A program made the position numbers and the translations under genes. DNA of 64,000 nt from Roseivivax sp. THAF197b (GTDB taxonomy: Bacteria > Pseudomonadota > Alphaproteobacteria > Rhodobacterales > Rhodobacteraceae): NCBI RefSeq assembly GCF_009363255.1, contig NZ_CP045318.1:596001-660000 (forward strand), given 5' to 3'. Shown piece by piece: positions 62,489-64,000 of this stretch. Below the pieces are notes generated by a model. That model did not search any database. It was not told the origin of the DNA and worked only from the letters and a program-made list of their open reading frames with translations. How positions within the stretch are numbered: position 1 is the stretch's first letter; every line of letters starts with the position of its first letter.

Positions 62489-62506
62489 GTGCGCGCCCCT
62501 TCGGCC

Positions 62507-63364
62507 TTAATTCGAGCCTTCGAGCGCGTCGAGGCTGGTTGCTGCGGCCTCGAAATGCTGCGGATGGGTCTCGATCGCGTCGCGCAGAAGCGCCTTGCCG
62601 GTCTCGACATCGCCCTTCTTGATCGCGGCGAGGGCCAGCGTGTGCAGAAGCTGCGCCCGTTCGACCTGGGTCATCGGGATCACGGGGATCGTGTAGTCGC
62701 CACGCGCCGCGCGGGCCAGCATCAGGTTGTTCTTCGCGGTGAACAGCGACTCGTCCTGGCGGATCGCGTCGGTGAACAGCCGTTCTGCGGCGCTGTGCTC
62801 CCCGCGCGTGAGCTTGGAATAGCCCCAGTTGTTCAGGATGCTCGAGGGTTGCGTGGTCAGGCCCAGGGCCACCTCGTAGAAGCTGTCGGCCTTCTTCCAG
62901 TCCTGGTTCACGTCGGCCACCATGGCTTCGAGCTTGTAGCGCTCGAATGTCTCATGGGTGGGGGGGATCGCATTCAGCGTCTCCTTGGCGCGGTCCCATT
63001 CGCCCGAGCGGATCAGGGCATCGGCCAGCGCCACCTTGTCCTTGTGGGCCACGTCTTCATGGTCGACGACCTTGGACCAGGCCGCCACGCCTTCGGGCAC
63101 GCGCTTGGCGCGGATCAGCGATTTCGCGAGGCCCCGGCGATGTTCGATGTTGTCGGGTGCGTCCTGCAGGGCCCTGCGGAAGTAATCCACGGCCTCGTTC
63201 GGGTCGGCCACGGTCAGCATCACGTCGTTCAGCCCGGTTCCGTCGATGGCGTTCACGCCCTGGAAGTTCCGGTCGACCGTTTCCGCTTCGCTCGCGGTAT
63301 CTCCGCATGCGGATAGCCCGAATGCCCCTGCCGCGCAGAGGATAAAAATCCTGGAGTGGCGCAT
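62507..63364 (-). CDS. tadD: TPR lipoprotein, TadD-like
   Basis: The 285-residue protein has a lipoprotein signal (RIFILCAAGAFGLSAC, lipobox LSAC) followed by several TPR repeats (PNEAVDYFRRALQDAPDN, SSILNNWGYSKLTRGEHSAAERLF). TadD is the outer-membrane pilotin of the tad pilus. It starts 30 bases after the upstream TPR gene ends and is followed by cpaA after 18 bases. Confidence 0.85.
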   Translation of the reverse strand: MRHSRIFILCAAGAFGLSACGDTASEAETVDRNFQGVNAIDGTGLNDVMLTVADPNEAVDYFRRALQDAPDNIEHRRGLAKSLIRAKRVPEGVAAWSKVVDHEDVAHKDKVALADALIRSGEWDRAKETLNAIPPTHETFERYKLEAMVADVNQDWKKADSFYEVALGLTTQPSSILNNWGYSKLTRGEHSAAERLFTDAIRQDESLFTAKNNLMLARAARGDYTIPVIPMTQVERAQLLHTLALAAIKKGDVETGKALLRDAIETHPQHFEAAATSLDALEGSN

Positions 63365-63394
63365 TTGCTGCGTCCTTGTCCTGCTTCTGCCTCG

Positions 63395-63958
63395 TTACTC
63401 GGTCGATGTGAGCAGGAAATCCCCCTGTCCGCGTCGCACGAGCTTAAATTCTTGTTCTTGTTCCTCACCATAGACGCTATTTTCAATTTTTGCGAGCGCC
63501 AAGCGAAGATTGTCGCGGATTGAGTCGTTTTGGCCATTGTCGAGCGCATAGGCCCTGCGGAAGGTCGCGGCGGCCTCGGCCTCCTTGCCCTGTTCCATCA
63601 GGACAACGCCCAGGTTGTTCCACATCTCCGGGCTGGCCTCGTCCTCGTCCACGGCCTGTCGGAGCAGGCGCTCCGCCTGGTTCAGACGCCCCAGCGCAAG
63701 ATTGGCCGATCCAAGACCCGACAGCACCTCGACGGTCAGTCCAAGCTCTGCCGCGGCGCGCGTATAGGCGTCGAGCGCGAGCTCGGGCTCATCGGCATCC
63801 ATCAGGCGATGGCCCACCAGAAGCCCGCCCACGCCTTCGCCGTCGGGGTCGATTTCAGGCGCGTAAAGCTGGTCCTCCGGCAGCTCAAGGCCGCCCGGTG
63901 AACAGGCGGCCATCAGCATTGCAAGTATCAGAAGGCATCCCGCGAGGGGCGTGCGCAT
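63395..63958 (-). CDS. TPR lipoprotein of the tad locus
   Basis: The 187-residue protein has a lipoprotein signal (LAGCLLILAMLMAACSPGG, lipobox MAAC) and two or three TPR repeats (LALDAYTRAAAELG, EMWNNLGVVLMEQGKEAEAAATFRRAYALD). It is the paralogue upstream of tadD, as is common in Rhodobacterales tad loci. Start ATG at 63958, 5 bases after the stop of the preceding gene. Confidence 0.85.
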   Translation of the reverse strand: MRTPLAGCLLILAMLMAACSPGGLELPEDQLYAPEIDPDGEGVGGLLVGHRLMDADEPELALDAYTRAAAELGLTVEVLSGLGSANLALGRLNQAERLLRQAVDEDEASPEMWNNLGVVLMEQGKEAEAAATFRRAYALDNGQNDSIRDNLRLALAKIENSVYGEEQEQEFKLVRRGQGDFLLTSTE

Positions 63959-63963
63959 ATTGG

Positions 63964-63999
63964 TCAGTTCCCGGTCATGTTGGTGATGCCGACCACCGA
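63964..63999 (-). CDS. Last codons of a leftward gene, probably tadC
   Basis: The minus frame reads SVVGITNMTGN followed by TGA at 63966-63964. Eleven codons are inside the window. Position directly upstream of two TPR lipoprotein genes and cpaA suggests the tadC membrane protein (type II secretion F domain). The identification rests on gene order only. Confidence 0.4.
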   Translation of the reverse strand, partial: SVVGITNMTGN

Positions 64000-64000
64000 A

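Overview
The window is high-GC (about 65%), densely packed DNA. Its gene content fits an alphaproteobacterium of the Rhodobacterales (Roseobacter/Paracoccaceae type): fused malic enzyme-phosphotransacetylase, TRAP transporters, a tad/cpa pilus locus, and many ATGA, GTGA or TTGA start/stop overlaps. No IS element, prophage, CRISPR array or rRNA operon is visible. Two tRNA genes (Tyr-GTA, Met-CAT) are present.

Layout. 1-8 kb holds central-metabolism and housekeeping genes: 3'-end of maeB, a stand-alone NuoE-NuoF (FdsB-like) fusion, an AlkB-type hydroxylase, a small secreted protein, a lytic transglycosylase with SPOR domain, and ftsY. 8-18.2 kb holds a glycosyltransferase and an inositol-phosphatase-like gene, a convergent FkbM methyltransferase, and a tight five-gene operon: GTP cyclohydrolase II, MDR dehydrogenase, degenerate 6-carboxytetrahydropterin-synthase homologue, SAM methyltransferase and RibD-type reductase. 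A convergent three-gene membrane operon follows (CDP-alcohol phosphatidyltransferase, alkaline-phosphatase-superfamily transferase, flippase-like protein). 18.3-28 kb is mixed: cytochrome b561, EamA transporter, yciB, a lone CoxL/XdhB-like subunit, CoA-binding protein, DadA-like oxidase, tRNA-Tyr, rlmB and adenine deaminase.

28.4-41.5 kb is a twelve-gene catabolic island built around a divergent promoter with a GntR regulator. Leftward run a tautomerase/SnoaL fusion, hyuB, hyuA, an isochorismatase-fold protein without its cysteine, an isocitrate-lyase-family enzyme and a fumarate-reductase-like flavoprotein. Rightward run gntR, leuC/leuD-like hydratase genes and a complete TRAP transporter. 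Together they suggest import of an organic acid or cyclic imide/lactam, ATP-dependent ring opening, then dehydrogenation, hydration and retro-aldol cleavage.

41.5-53 kb is a phosphorus/oxyanion region: phnDCEE transporter with a HAD hydrolase, chromate transporter, a phytase-esterase-like exported protein, and an arsenic operon (ArsR-ArsC fusion, arsenic-type GAPDH, ArsJ). Candidate Pho boxes precede phnD and the phytase-like gene. 53-59 kb has a DUF938 methyltransferase, a membrane-anchored beta-helix protein, small membrane proteins, an EF-hand protein, a Ca2+/Na+ antiporter and a CNNM/CorC-like protein.

59-60.2 kb is a gene-poor stretch, apparently lower in GC, on the 3' side of tRNA-Met. 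It carries a lipoprotein gene broken by TGA exactly at the lipobox cysteine. 60.5 kb to the end is the edge of a tad/cpa pilus locus (AAA ATPase, CpaA prepilin peptidase, TadD-like TPR lipoproteins, last codons of a probable TadC).

The best candidates for something undescribed are the pterin/flavin-like operon with its degenerate PTPS, the catabolic island, and an intergenic element present in two copies 26 kb apart.
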